A stretch of DNA of 17,323 nucleotides from Clostridia bacterium BRH_c25 (GCA_001515955.1 LOES01000107.1:1-17323); one strand, 5' to 3'; shown: positions 1 through 7,668, counted from the first letter of the stretch. Made by a program: numbers and translations. The notes: generated by a model from the letters alone, not told the origin.

Positions 1-113
1 AGAGAATAGCCGGCAGCATGGCAAAGGTAAGAGGGCTTATGCCCGGGGAACAGCTTGTGGTTGAAGGTATGAAAAGACTCAAGGCCGGAGACGGCATATC
101 AGTATTAAAGTGA
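1..113 (+). CDS. RND efflux periplasmic adaptor (membrane-fusion protein), C-terminal end only
   Basis: The frame open from the left edge reads to a TGA at 111-113 and gives 36 residues. These include PGEQLVVEGMKRLKAGDGI, the usual last beta-barrel/membrane-proximal stretch of HlyD/AcrA-type adaptor proteins (G-x-x-V-V-x-x-G-hydrophobic-x-x-L-x-x-G-x-x-V/I). The RND pump gene follows with only 14 bases between stop and start, the normal adaptor-pump operon order. In a monoderm organism such an adaptor would sit on the outer face of the membrane with no outer-membrane partner. The start and most of the gene lie outside the window, so only the family can be named. Confidence 0.75.
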   Translation, partial: RIAGSMAKVRGLMPGEQLVVEGMKRLKAGDGISVLK

Positions 114-127
114 TTTGGGGTGCAGGG

Positions 128-3100
128 ATGGAAAAAGGAATAATATATGCGGCGGTAAAGCATAAGAAAATCACATTATTCATAGTGGCCTTTTTCATGG
201 TTTTGGGAATATACAGCTACTATCTGCTTCCAAGGCAGGAATATCCGGATATAACCCCTCCTGTAGCACTTATAACCACTTCATATCCGGGAGCATCCCC
301 TATGGATGTGGAAAGGCTGGTAACAAGCAAAATTGAGGAGGAAATCAAAGAGCTTAAAGGTTATGACTATTCCGATTCAACCTCAAGGAACAGCTTTTCT
401 GTAGTGGTGCTGAGGCTGGAGAAAAGCGCTGATATTGACAGGTCATGGACTGAGCTTAGGCGAAAGATGGAGGATATTCAGGATGAATTGCCTCAAGGCT
501 GTGGGAAGATAGATATAAATACAGACTTGGTTGATACGGCAGGAATGATAATAAGTATGTCAGGAGACAGCTACAGCTATGAGGAGCTGGCCTCCTATGC
601 TGAAGAGCTGAAGGATGAGCTGAGCTCGGTTTCCGGGGTATCAAGATTTGATATTGTAGGAAAGCAGGAAAAGGAAGTAAAAATTGATGTTGATTCATAT
701 AAGCTCAACTATATGGGCCTTTCCATGGAAGACCTGGGGAACATAATTGCCGCCCAGAATATAAAGATACCGCCGGGACAGGTTAACGACGGGACTACAA
801 AGATAGATGTAAGCATACCTCCAGTATATTCAACCCTTTCAGATATTGAGAATACGATTATCGGGGTGTCTGAAGAGAACGGTTCCGCAGCAAGGCTGAA
901 GGATATTGCCGCGGTATCAATGGGTTTGGAGGAATCCAACTATAAAATCAAGCATAATGGCAGAAATTCAGTGCTTCTGACCGGATTCTTCAAGGAAAAC
1001 ATGAATGTCGTGCTTGTAGGGGAGGATGTGGATAAGATCATAAGCAGCTTCAAGAGCAGGCTGCCCGTGGGAATAATATTTGATAAGGTTCTATTCCAGC
1101 CGGAGGACATAGGCAAGTCAATAAATGACTTCATACTTAACCTGATTGAGGGAGTACTGTTTGTAGTTATTGTGGTATTCATAAGCATGGGCTTGAGGAA
1201 TGCGCTTATTGTTTCAACAGCGATACCTGCTTCAATAATAAGCACATTTATTGTCATGGGCTTTGCAGGTATTAAGCTGCATCAGATATCGGTAGCTGCA
1301 CTTATAATATCCCTGGGGATGCTGGTGGATAATGCAATTGTTGTAAGTGATGCAATTCAGGTGAGGATGGACAGTGGGGAGGAGAAGATGAAGGCATGCG
1401 TTGAGGGTGTAAAGGCGGTTGCGACCCCGGTTTTTACATCTACTCTGACAACTGTAGGGGCCTTTATACCTCTTCTGATGCTGCCTTCGGTATCCGGCGA
1501 ATATATAAAAAGTGTGCCTCAGATTGTAATAATTTCCTTGGCTCTGTCCTATCTTGTTGCGTTGTTTGTTACCCCGACAATGGCCTATTTATTTTTCAAA
1601 CCGGGAAATGACAAGGAAAAAGTCTTTAGGATAAAAGGGTTATTCGACAGGCTGCTTCAATTGGGTCTGAAGAAAAAGAAGAGCACTATAGCTTTATCAC
1701 TTATGGCCTTTGTATTGACAATTGTCATGGCTCTGAACCTGGGACTCCAGTTTTTTCCGAAGGCAGACAAGAACATGATGTATATAGATGTAAGGACTGA
1801 GCAGAATTCTGATATAGGAAAGACAGAACAGCTTATGGACGAGGTCGGCATATTGCTCAGGGAGCAAAAGGAGGTAATAAGCCTCACTGCTGCTATTGGT
1901 GACGGACTTCCTAAATTCTATAATGCAATGCCTACTTATACCAAGTCCCAGGATTTTGGGCAGTACATGATTAGAATAGACCTGAAAAAGGGAGGCCGCT
2001 TCAGAAATAATACACAATTCGCAAACTACATGCAGCATCAACTGGACGGAAATATATCAGGAGGAGTGATAACTGTAAAGGAACTGGAGCAAGGGGACCC
2101 GGTAGGTTCTCCGGTAACTGTCAGAATAACAGGCAGAGATATTGAAAGACTTGGAGAGGCTGCTGAACAAATTAGGAAAATGCTGTCCAACATTGATGGG
2201 ACAATGAATACAGATGATGATTTTTCAGACAGAGTATACAAGTTCAATATAGGCATAAGCAGTGACAAAGCGGGTATTTATGGAGTATCGAATTATGAGC
2301 TGCAAAATGAGGTGAATATGCTGCTCCAGGGCAGGACAGTATCAGTGTTCAGGAAGGATGGCAATGAATACAATATAGTGCTGAAAGGAAATATAAAGAG
2401 CAAGGAAGATCTGGAAAATTTCAGGCTGAAATCAGCAGCAGCCGGCAGCAAGGTGGTGCTGAAGGAACTGGCTGATATTGGCCTGACCAGTGAGCTTCCG
2501 GCTATAAGGAAGCATGACGGGGAGTTGTGTGTTACGGTGTACAGCGATGTGCAGTCAGGCTTCAGTGCGGTTAATATTGAAGAAATACTGAAAAAGGATA
2601 TAAGGGCTTTGGAGCTGGAGGATGTCGAAATAGTATACAGTGGCGAAAAGAGCAAGATTAATCAGTATTTTGGTGAGCTTGGAAACTCCTCGATTTTCGC
2701 TGTGCTTGTAATCTTTGCCATTCTGATGTTTCAGTTTGACTCTTTTCTGCAGCCTCTGATCATAATGCTGACCATACCTCTTTCGGTAATAGGCTCGGTG
2801 CTTGGCTTGTTCATGTTCAGGCAAACCTTGTCCTTTACGGCTTTGCTCGGGATGGTCAGCCTGCTGGGTGTGGTCGTGAATAATGCGATAATACTGGTGG
2901 ATTACATCAATAATGAAAGAAGGCATGGAAAATCTATTGATACAGCGTGCAAGGATGCTGTAAACATGCGGTTCAGACCCATTATGTTGACGACTACTAC
3001 AACTGTTATTGGTCTTGTACCCCTTGTTATGTCAGGCAGTCAGCTTTTTGCGCCCATGTCAATATCACTAATGTTCGGATTGATGTTGTCTACATTGTTA

Positions 3101-3148
3101 ACTTTGGTTATTATACCTGTTGTATACAGTACGGTTCATCGCCCCTGA
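128..3148 (+). CDS. RND superfamily efflux pump, HAE1 (AcrB-like) type
   Basis: This 1006-residue inner-membrane transporter is the usual length for proton-driven HAE1 pumps. The first membrane helix (about residues 16-34) is followed by LPRQEYPDITPP, the conserved start of the first porter loop. Two repeats of six helices flank two large outer loops. The helix 4 motif is GMLVDNAIVVSDA (D401, N402) and the helix 10 motif is GVVVNNAIILVDY (N918, N919). AcrB has D407/D408 and K940 at these places, so the proton relay has one acid here. I chose ATG 128 because GGGGTG lies 5-10 bases upstream; a GTG at 110 overlaps the previous stop but has no ribosome site. It is co-transcribed with the adaptor gene. 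Substrate is unknown; candidates include drugs, bile-like compounds or envelope lipids. Confidence 0.93.
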   Translation: MEKGIIYAAVKHKKITLFIVAFFMVLGIYSYYLLPRQEYPDITPPVALITTSYPGASPMDVERLVTSKIEEEIKELKGYDYSDSTSRNSFSVVVLRLEKSADIDRSWTELRRKMEDIQDELPQGCGKIDINTDLVDTAGMIISMSGDSYSYEELASYAEELKDELSSVSGVSRFDIVGKQEKEVKIDVDSYKLNYMGLSMEDLGNIIAAQNIKIPPGQVNDGTTKIDVSIPPVYSTLSDIENTIIGVSEENGSAARLKDIAAVSMGLEESNYKIKHNGRNSVLLTGFFKENMNVVLVGEDVDKIISSFKSRLPVGIIFDKVLFQPEDIGKSINDFILNLIEGVLFVVIVVFISMGLRNALIVSTAIPASIISTFIVMGFAGIKLHQISVAALIISLGMLVDNAIVVSDAIQVRMDSGEEKMKACVEGVKAVATPVFTSTLTTVGAFIPLLMLPSVSGEYIKSVPQIVIISLALSYLVALFVTPTMAYLFFKPGNDKEKVFRIKGLFDRLLQLGLKKKKSTIALSLMAFVLTIVMALNLGLQFFPKADKNMMYIDVRTEQNSDIGKTEQLMDEVGILLREQKEVISLTAAIGDGLPKFYNAMPTYTKSQDFGQYMIRIDLKKGGRFRNNTQFANYMQHQLDGNISGGVITVKELEQGDPVGSPVTVRITGRDIERLGEAAEQIRKMLSNIDGTMNTDDDFSDRVYKFNIGISSDKAGIYGVSNYELQNEVNMLLQGRTVSVFRKDGNEYNIVLKGNIKSKEDLENFRLKSAAAGSKVVLKELADIGLTSELPAIRKHDGELCVTVYSDVQSGFSAVNIEEILKKDIRALELEDVEIVYSGEKSKINQYFGELGNSSIFAVLVIFAILMFQFDSFLQPLIIMLTIPLSVIGSVLGLFMFRQTLSFTALLGMVSLLGVVVNNAIILVDYINNERRHGKSIDTACKDAVNMRFRPIMLTTTTTVIGLVPLVMSGSQLFAPMSISLMFGLMLSTLLTLVIIPVVYSTVHRP

Positions 3149-3169
3149 TGATAAAAAATCAGGGGTTTT
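3142..3169 (+). terminator. Rho-independent terminator after the RND pump
   Basis: CCCCTGAT (3142-3149) pairs perfectly with ATCAGGGG (3158-3165) around an 8-base loop, followed by TTTT and shortly by a run of seven T. The left arm contains the TGA stop of the pump gene, so the stop codon is inside the stem. Confidence 0.85.
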
Positions 3170-3192
3170 GTCATTTTTTTAGCCATTTTGTA

Positions 3193-3221
3193 ATGACTGG
3201 AAAGCTTTTTAATACTATAAT
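3193..3221 (+). promoter_or_regulatory. Candidate sigma-A promoter for the glucosaminidase-like gene
   Basis: A perfect TATAAT (3216-3221) has ATGACT (3193-3198, 4 of 6 to TTGACA) 17 bases upstream. It lies directly after the RND terminator and would give a leader of about 115 bases that includes the palindrome at 3237-3262. Confidence 0.45.
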
Positions 3222-3236
3222 TAATATAGGTCTAAT

Positions 3237-3262
3237 ATTGAACGCACGAGTGCGAATTCAAT
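3237..3262. repeat. Interrupted palindrome in the leader of the glucosaminidase-like gene
   Basis: ATTGAA (3237-3242) pairs with TTCAAT (3257-3262). Between them CGCACGAGTGCG (3243-3254) is self-complementary, with two unpaired A at 3255-3256. It lies roughly 15-40 bases downstream of the candidate -10. It could be an operator or an RNA hairpin; no T-run follows, so it is not a terminator. Confidence 0.5.
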
Positions 3263-3343
3263 AACAACCAAGGAAAGCATTTTGCTAAATATGAATTATT
3301 GTAAATATGTAATTTGCATAATGCTTAAGGGGTGAGGCAGATA

Positions 3344-4537
3344 ATGAGGCAGGTAGTCGGCAATCTCAGAAGGCAGGAATATGTCAATGCGAGCAATGTC
3401 GAAGCTTTAAGGAAATATATAAGAGTCAGGAACCCCAATATTTCCAAAGAGGAGTTTTCTGCCGTATTTGCTGATGCCCTGCATAAGATCATTGATACAA
3501 GGATATCTCAGTTTGAAGAAAAGCATAGGAAAAAGATAAAAGACGATGTATTGAGAAAAGCTGTTAAGAAAAAGGATTTTTCTATAAATGCAGCAGAGGT
3601 ATTCACCTCCTGTCTATCCATGAAGCTGCGCGAGGACAGCTATATAAACAACTTTACCCAATGGATAAATCAGAATCAGCCTGTCACGGTTTCCGCCGGG
3701 AACGTGGACAAGCTTGTTTCAAGGGTAGAACAGCTTGAAGAGGAATACATAGAAAACAATCTGGAGGAGATATTCAATGAATTTGAAGCCGGCGGGACAG
3801 AAGATGAAGTATTGGTTGCATTGGAATCCAGATTGATTAAAAAGGTTAAGGAGTTCTGCTTTAAATATGTGAAGCCTTCCATGAAGCTGGTACTGCCTGC
3901 AGCATTACCCCTGGTAATTATTACTGCCTTTGTATTTGCAGACCAGCTCGGCGATAACAGGATACATGCACTGCAGCATCAGGATCAGGGCAAATATGCA
4001 AATATAGCAGAGGAACAGGTGGACCGGTATCTGACGTTGGAATCCAGGGTATTGAAGAAGCTGGGCAGTTCCGGAGGGGAAAAGGGTCTGGTATTGCTGG
4101 ACGGCCTCCACGATGAGCTTAGGTATGAAGAGGTGGACAGGAAGGAGCTTAAGAAGTGGCTTGACAAGAAAAATTCCATGCTCTCAGAGGAGCCGTATTT
4201 CACAGCAATAATTGCAACATCAGAAAAATATGACATACATCCGCTGCTCATGTTTGCTATTGTAGGGCAAGAGCAAGCCTTTGTACCCAAAAGCGGAGCA
4301 GCTGCAAAAAAAATAGCAAACAATCCTTTCAATGTATACGGCAGTTGGGAGAAATACAATACGGATATTTACGATTCCTCACGGCTTGCAGCTGACACAA
4401 TAATAAAATCCAGCCGTAACAGGCCGGCGTATATGAACACTATCAAATGGATCAATAGAAGATATGCAGAGGACCCCAATTGGTGGAACGGGGTATCCAT
4501 GCTTTTCACCCAGATGGAAAAAGAGATTGCCAACTAA
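3344..4537 (+). CDS. Single-pass membrane protein with glucosaminidase-like extracellular domain
   Basis: This 397-residue protein has three parts. Residues 1-180 are charged, mostly helical and probably cytoplasmic. One membrane helix follows at about 182-199 (LVLPAALPLVIITAFVFA). About 195 residues are predicted outside. The outer part ends in a segment resembling GH73/lysozyme-like glucosaminidases: HPLLMFAIVGQEQAF (candidate catalytic Glu310), then NNPFNVYGSW (326-335), matching the family's NN-x-F-x-x-x-G element. I chose ATG 3344 because AAGGGGTGAGG (3327-3337) is well spaced from it; GTG 3332 lies inside that site. It precedes ftsE by 153 bases with no clear terminator between. Inferred role: wall cleavage or sensing connected with FtsEX. 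The cytoplasmic domain matches nothing I recognise, and the hydrolase call rests on short motifs. Confidence 0.6.
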   Translation: MRQVVGNLRRQEYVNASNVEALRKYIRVRNPNISKEEFSAVFADALHKIIDTRISQFEEKHRKKIKDDVLRKAVKKKDFSINAAEVFTSCLSMKLREDSYINNFTQWINQNQPVTVSAGNVDKLVSRVEQLEEEYIENNLEEIFNEFEAGGTEDEVLVALESRLIKKVKEFCFKYVKPSMKLVLPAALPLVIITAFVFADQLGDNRIHALQHQDQGKYANIAEEQVDRYLTLESRVLKKLGSSGGEKGLVLLDGLHDELRYEEVDRKELKKWLDKKNSMLSEEPYFTAIIATSEKYDIHPLLMFAIVGQEQAFVPKSGAAAKKIANNPFNVYGSWEKYNTDIYDSSRLAADTIIKSSRNRPAYMNTIKWINRRYAEDPNWWNGVSMLFTQMEKEIAN

Positions 4538-4690
4538 AAAAAACTGGCATTTTAAAAGGGTTTTTGGTTGTTTTTGTAGAAGTATATTTTAAATTGAAAT
4601 TATATGGAAATGTTATCCGAAATCCCAATGGGAGGATGAGATGGTTCCATAAAAGTGGATTATGGCCGAATAGATTAGGGGTGTGATGGA

Positions 4691-5377
4691 TTGATACAAT
4701 TAAAGAGCGTATGCAAGGAATTTGCAGATGGGCATAAGGTGTTGAACAATATCAACTTAACTATAAACAATGGAGAATTCGTTTTTCTTGTAGGCTCCAG
4801 CGGAGCAGGCAAGTCAACTATTATAAAGCTGTTGCTCAAGGAAATTGAGCCTACATCGGGAAACATCATCGTAGATGACAGGGACATAACAAAATATAAA
4901 AGAAGGGAAATCCCTTTTCACAGAAGGAACATCGGAGTGGTCTTCCAGGATTTCAGACTATTGCTGGAAAAGACTGTATATGAGAATGTTGCTTTTGCAA
5001 TGGAGGTCATAGAGGCTCCGCCAAAGGAGATAAGGCGTCAGGTTCCCATTGTGCTGAGCATGGTCGGCTTGAGCAGGAAAGCAGGCCTTTATCCTAACCA
5101 GCTTTCAGGAGGAGAGCAGCAGAGAGTATCTCTGGCAAGAGCAATGGTCAACAGTCCCTCTATTCTGATTGCGGATGAGCCCACAGGTAATCTGGATCCT
5201 GATATGTCCTGGGATATAATGAAGACGTTGACCGAGATAAATCAAAGGGGAACTACCATATTAATGGCTACCCACGCCAGGGAAATAGTAGATAGAATGA
5301 AGAAGCGGGTAATTGCAGTAGAGAATGGTGTAATTTCCAGGGATGAAAAGCGAGGTGGGTACGGCAGTGAAGCTTAG
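4691..5377 (+). CDS. ftsE: Cell-division ABC transporter ATP-binding protein FtsE
   Basis: This 228-residue ATPase is the normal length for FtsE. It carries Walker A GSSGAGKS (35-42), Q-loop Gln86 in VVFQDFRLL, which is the FtsE form, signature LSGGE (138-142), Walker B ILIADEP (158-164) and switch His195. FtsE binds FtsX at the inner membrane face. In studied bacteria FtsEX does not import a solute but uses ATP hydrolysis to switch on a wall hydrolase outside the cell. The start is TTG: AGGGGTG (4677-4683) stands 7 bases upstream, and no in-frame ATG has a ribosome site. It overlaps ftsX by 11 bases with the preferred ftsX start. The ORF MRWFHKSGLWPNRLGV just upstream was considered as a leader peptide and not accepted. 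Confidence 0.96.
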   Translation: MIQLKSVCKEFADGHKVLNNINLTINNGEFVFLVGSSGAGKSTIIKLLLKEIEPTSGNIIVDDRDITKYKRREIPFHRRNIGVVFQDFRLLLEKTVYENVAFAMEVIEAPPKEIRRQVPIVLSMVGLSRKAGLYPNQLSGGEQQRVSLARAMVNSPSILIADEPTGNLDPDMSWDIMKTLTEINQRGTTILMATHAREIVDRMKKRVIAVENGVISRDEKRGGYGSEA

Positions 5378-6263
5378 AACAGGTAAGTTTTTTATCAGAG
5401 AAGGCTTCGGAAGCCTTAAAAGAAACAGGACAATGAGTGCTGCGGCAATAACATCGGTAATAGCTTCGCTTTTGGTAATAGGAATATTCTTTATCATTGT
5501 GCTTAATATTGATTATGCTGCAACCAAGCTGGAATCACAGATTGAGATGATGGTATACCTGAATGACGGATTAAGTGAAAACATTGTCAGCACCATGGGT
5601 ACCGAGATAAGATCAATAAATGGAGTACAATCTGTAGAGTTTATATCCAAGACTGTTGCCCTCAAGAATCTGGAGAAGAATTGGGGCGAAAACTCTTATT
5701 TACTGGAGGGTCTTGATGGAGATAACCCTCTTCCGGATGCTTTCCTTATTACTCTTTCAGATCCTACCCTGGCATCCGGTGTGGCAATGTCGGTATCATC
5801 AATATCTAATATAGAGAAAGTAGTATATGGGAAAGAAGAGCTCGCAAAGCTTTTGAGTACAACCTATGTGCTGAGAATGAGCAGTGTTGTGATAATACTC
5901 ATACTTCTGTTTATTTCTATATTCATAATAGCAAATACCATAAAGCTTACACTTTATGCAAGAAGACGCGAAATCGGAATAATGAAATTCGTAGGAGCCA
6001 CAGACTGGTTTGTGAGAATGCCCTTCATAATTGAAGGGATAATAGTGGGCGTGATTGGAGCTGCAACTGCAAGTGTCATACTGGGATTTGCCTATTATTA
6101 TTGCTCCGGCCTTGTTAAGAACCAGATGATAGGCTTTATGTCCATATCCCTTATGCCTTTTAATCAGATTATAACAAGCATGGTGATGCTTCTGATCACT
6201 GTAGGGATTATAATTGGTGCGGCGGGGAGCTTTGTTTCGGTAAGAAAGTTTATCAGAGTATAG
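5367..6263 (+). CDS. ftsX: Cell-division ABC transporter permease-like protein FtsX
   Basis: FtsX is the membrane partner of FtsE and passes the ATPase signal through its outer loop to a peptidoglycan hydrolase. The protein has an N-terminal REGFGSLKRNR motif typical of FtsX, a first helix at about 24-46, a large outer loop to about 168, and three further helices (about 172-192, 222-245 and 268-290) with the RRREIGIMKFVGATD coupling segment between helices 2 and 3. I prefer the GTG at 5367 (298 residues, MKLRTGKFF) because GAGGTGGG (5352-5359) is ideally spaced. The in-frame ATG at 5343 has CAGGG touching it and would add eight residues; it remains possible. The M23 peptidase gene follows after 12 bases. 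Confidence 0.95.
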   Translation: MKLRTGKFFIREGFGSLKRNRTMSAAAITSVIASLLVIGIFFIIVLNIDYAATKLESQIEMMVYLNDGLSENIVSTMGTEIRSINGVQSVEFISKTVALKNLEKNWGENSYLLEGLDGDNPLPDAFLITLSDPTLASGVAMSVSSISNIEKVVYGKEELAKLLSTTYVLRMSSVVIILILLFISIFIIANTIKLTLYARRREIGIMKFVGATDWFVRMPFIIEGIIVGVIGAATASVILGFAYYYCSGLVKNQMIGFMSISLMPFNQIITSMVMLLITVGIIIGAAGSFVSVRKFIRV

Positions 6264-6275
6264 GAGGGGTAAAGT

Positions 6276-7412
6276 TTGAAGAAAAGAATAGCTGCAGTCT
6301 TGCTGGCATTGATACTATCAATACCCTTCGCCAATGTGTATGCGAAGAATCCTGATGAAATTGACAAGCTTCAGCAGGAACAGGACAAGGTGAATCAGCA
6401 GATTAAGAAGACACAGCAGATGATGAACCAGGTGAATAGTGAGAGGAAAAGTGTATCAAAGTCAATAGAAGATTTGGATAACAAGCTTAACCAGGCTGAA
6501 AACGAGCTTGCACAAGTGGAAAACCTGCTTTCCCAGCTGGAGAACCATATTGCAGTCACCACCAGAGAGCTTGAAAGAGCCTCCAGTGAAGCCAACAATC
6601 AAAAGGACCTTCTGAAAAAGAGAGTCAGGGTCATGTATGAGAACGGAAACGTAGGATACATGTCGGTTATATTGAACTCCGCAAGCTTTTCGGATTTCAT
6701 ATCCAGACTCGATTTTCTCAAAAAGATAATTAGCTTTGATATGAATCTGTTGAATAAGATGAAAAGTCACCGTGATTCGGTTGCAGATAAAAGAAACCAA
6801 CTGGAATCAGAGCTGCAGGAAAAAGAAAGGCTAAAAGCGCAGATGGCTGATAAGAAGGAACAGGTTGAGACAGCAAAGCAGGATAGGGAGAAGACCTTCA
6901 AGGATCTCACCAAAGACCTGAAAGAGCTGGAGCGCCAGGAAGACAACCTATTGGCAAAGTCTAAGGAGTTTGAAAAGAAGATAGTCGAATTGCAGTCTAA
7001 AGAAAAGTATATAGGTGGAACGATAGGCTGGCCTTCACCAGGTTATTACAAGATAACATCTCCTTATGGCTATAGGAATCACCCTATACTTAAGAAGACG
7101 AAGCTGCATACGGGAATAGATATCGCAGTTCCAAGCGGCACTACTATAATTGCGGCAAATTCAGGCACGGTCATATATTCAGGCTATAATGGAGGCTATG
7201 GCAATACTGTAATCATAGACCACGGCGGCAAGATATCCACGCTTTATGCCCATAACAGCAAGCTTCTGGTAAAAGTGGGCGATAAGGTTGAAAAGGGCAA
7301 GGCAATAACAAAGTCCGGCAGCACCGGCTTGTCAACAGGCCCCCACCTTCACTTCGAGGTAAGGGAAAACGGCCAGCACGTGGACCCAATGAAATATCTG
7401 ACAGGGAAATAA
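6276..7412 (+). CDS. Secreted coiled-coil M23 peptidase, probable FtsEX-controlled murein hydrolase
   Basis: This 378-residue protein starts with a signal peptide (1-23, likely cut after VYA). A long coiled coil (about 27-115) is followed by RVRVMYENGNVGYMSVILN, a segment shared with PcsB/CwlO-type FtsEX partners, and then a second coiled coil (about 160-244). The C-terminal LytM/M23 domain (about 250-378) has the zinc-site motif HTGID (H278, D282), YAH (H326) and HLHFEV (H357, H359). All expected ligands are present, so unlike E. coli EnvC, which only activates amidases, it should cut peptide cross-bridges itself. TTG start with GGAGGGG (6263-6269) six bases upstream, 12 bases after ftsX, so co-translated with ftsEX. 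Interaction with FtsX is inferred from order and coiled coils. Confidence 0.9.
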   Translation: MKKRIAAVLLALILSIPFANVYAKNPDEIDKLQQEQDKVNQQIKKTQQMMNQVNSERKSVSKSIEDLDNKLNQAENELAQVENLLSQLENHIAVTTRELERASSEANNQKDLLKKRVRVMYENGNVGYMSVILNSASFSDFISRLDFLKKIISFDMNLLNKMKSHRDSVADKRNQLESELQEKERLKAQMADKKEQVETAKQDREKTFKDLTKDLKELERQEDNLLAKSKEFEKKIVELQSKEKYIGGTIGWPSPGYYKITSPYGYRNHPILKKTKLHTGIDIAVPSGTTIIAANSGTVIYSGYNGGYGNTVIIDHGGKISTLYAHNSKLLVKVGDKVEKGKAITKSGSTGLSTGPHLHFEVRENGQHVDPMKYLTGK

Positions 7413-7428
7413 TGCCGCTAAAGCGGCA
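7413..7428 (+). repeat. Short hairpin at the start of heptamer element 1
   Basis: TGCCGC-TAAA-GCGGCA begins at the base after the TAA of the M23 gene. No T-run follows, so it is not a terminator by itself. It stands in the same position relative to element 1 as the GATGCGTC hairpin does to element 2. Confidence 0.6.
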
Positions 7429-7561
7429 GATGCGAGATACGAGATTCGAGTTGTAGGGAACGCATTGTATGCGTTCCGCTGTAGGGGCGACCATTGGTCG
7501 TCCGCACAGACTTCGAAGCCCGGCCTCAATTCTCGTATCTCGTATCTCGAGTCTCGCATCT
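7428..7561. repeat. Heptamer element 1: inverted arrays of a 7-base unit flanking a structured core
   Basis: The right arm (7531-7561) is four head-to-tail heptamers, TCTCGTA, TCTCGTA, TCTCGAG, TCTCGCA, plus TCT. The left arm (7428-7450) is the inverse: AGA, TGCGAGA, TACGAGA, TTCGAG. The outer 23 bases of the arms match at 20 of 23 positions when one is reverse-complemented. The core holds two hairpins (7457-7477 and 7485-7503) and CTTCGAAG (7511-7518). The element fills the space between the M23 stop and its terminator. No coding potential was seen. It looks like a non-autonomous repeat or a long transcribed RNA structure; mobility is inference. Confidence 0.7.
7451..7477. repeat. TTGTAGGGAACG hairpin repeat, copy 1
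   Basis: TTGTAGG precedes a perfect 9-bp stem, GGAACGCAT (7457-7465) with ATGCGTTCC (7469-7477). The first 12 bases are identical to those at 13682-13693. A second hairpin of similar style, TGTAGGGGCGACC-ATT-GGTCGTCC (7480-7503), follows directly. Confidence 0.6.
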
Positions 7562-7588
7562 AAAAATACACCGACAAGGTGTATTTTT
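7562..7588 (+). terminator. Terminator of the ftsEX-M23 unit
   Basis: AAAAATACACC (7562-7572) pairs perfectly with GGTGTATTTTT (7578-7588) around GACAA. The A and T tracts are part of the stem, so it could work on both strands. It begins exactly where heptamer element 1 ends. Confidence 0.85.
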
Positions 7589-7602
7589 TATTTTTTGTAT
7601 AT

Positions 7603-7630
7603 TTGACACAAGGTTAGCCAATATTATACA
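7603..7630 (+). promoter_or_regulatory. Promoter of the zinc-uptake operon
   Basis: TTGACA (7603-7608) is followed after 16 bases by TATACA (7625-7630); an alternative -10, TACAAT (7627-7632), would give 18 bases. It lies between the preceding terminator and the first gene of the operon. Confidence 0.75.
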
Positions 7631-7637
7631 ATGTAAA

Positions 7638-7652
7638 TGCAAATTATTTGCA
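7638..7652. promoter_or_regulatory. Candidate Zur/Fur-family operator (7-1-7 palindrome)
   Basis: TGCAAAT-T-ATTTGCA is a perfect 15-base palindrome of 7-1-7 form, the layout shared by Fur, PerR and Zur boxes. It begins 7 bases after the -10 and ends just before the AAGGGG ribosome site of the first gene, so a bound repressor would block transcription start. The sequence is not the B. subtilis Zur consensus, so the link to the regulator at 10321-10752 is inferred from layout and context. Confidence 0.7.
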
Positions 7653-7668
7653 AAAAGGGGAATGGATA

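Noticed and set aside
4636..4686. Possible 16-codon leader peptide with two Trp before ftsE
   Set aside because: The purine-rich GGGAGG touches the ATG, giving unworkable spacing, and no attenuator hairpin is visible.
7428..7561. Tandem heptamers considered as a CRISPR array
   Set aside because: Units are 7 bases without spacers and no cas genes are present.
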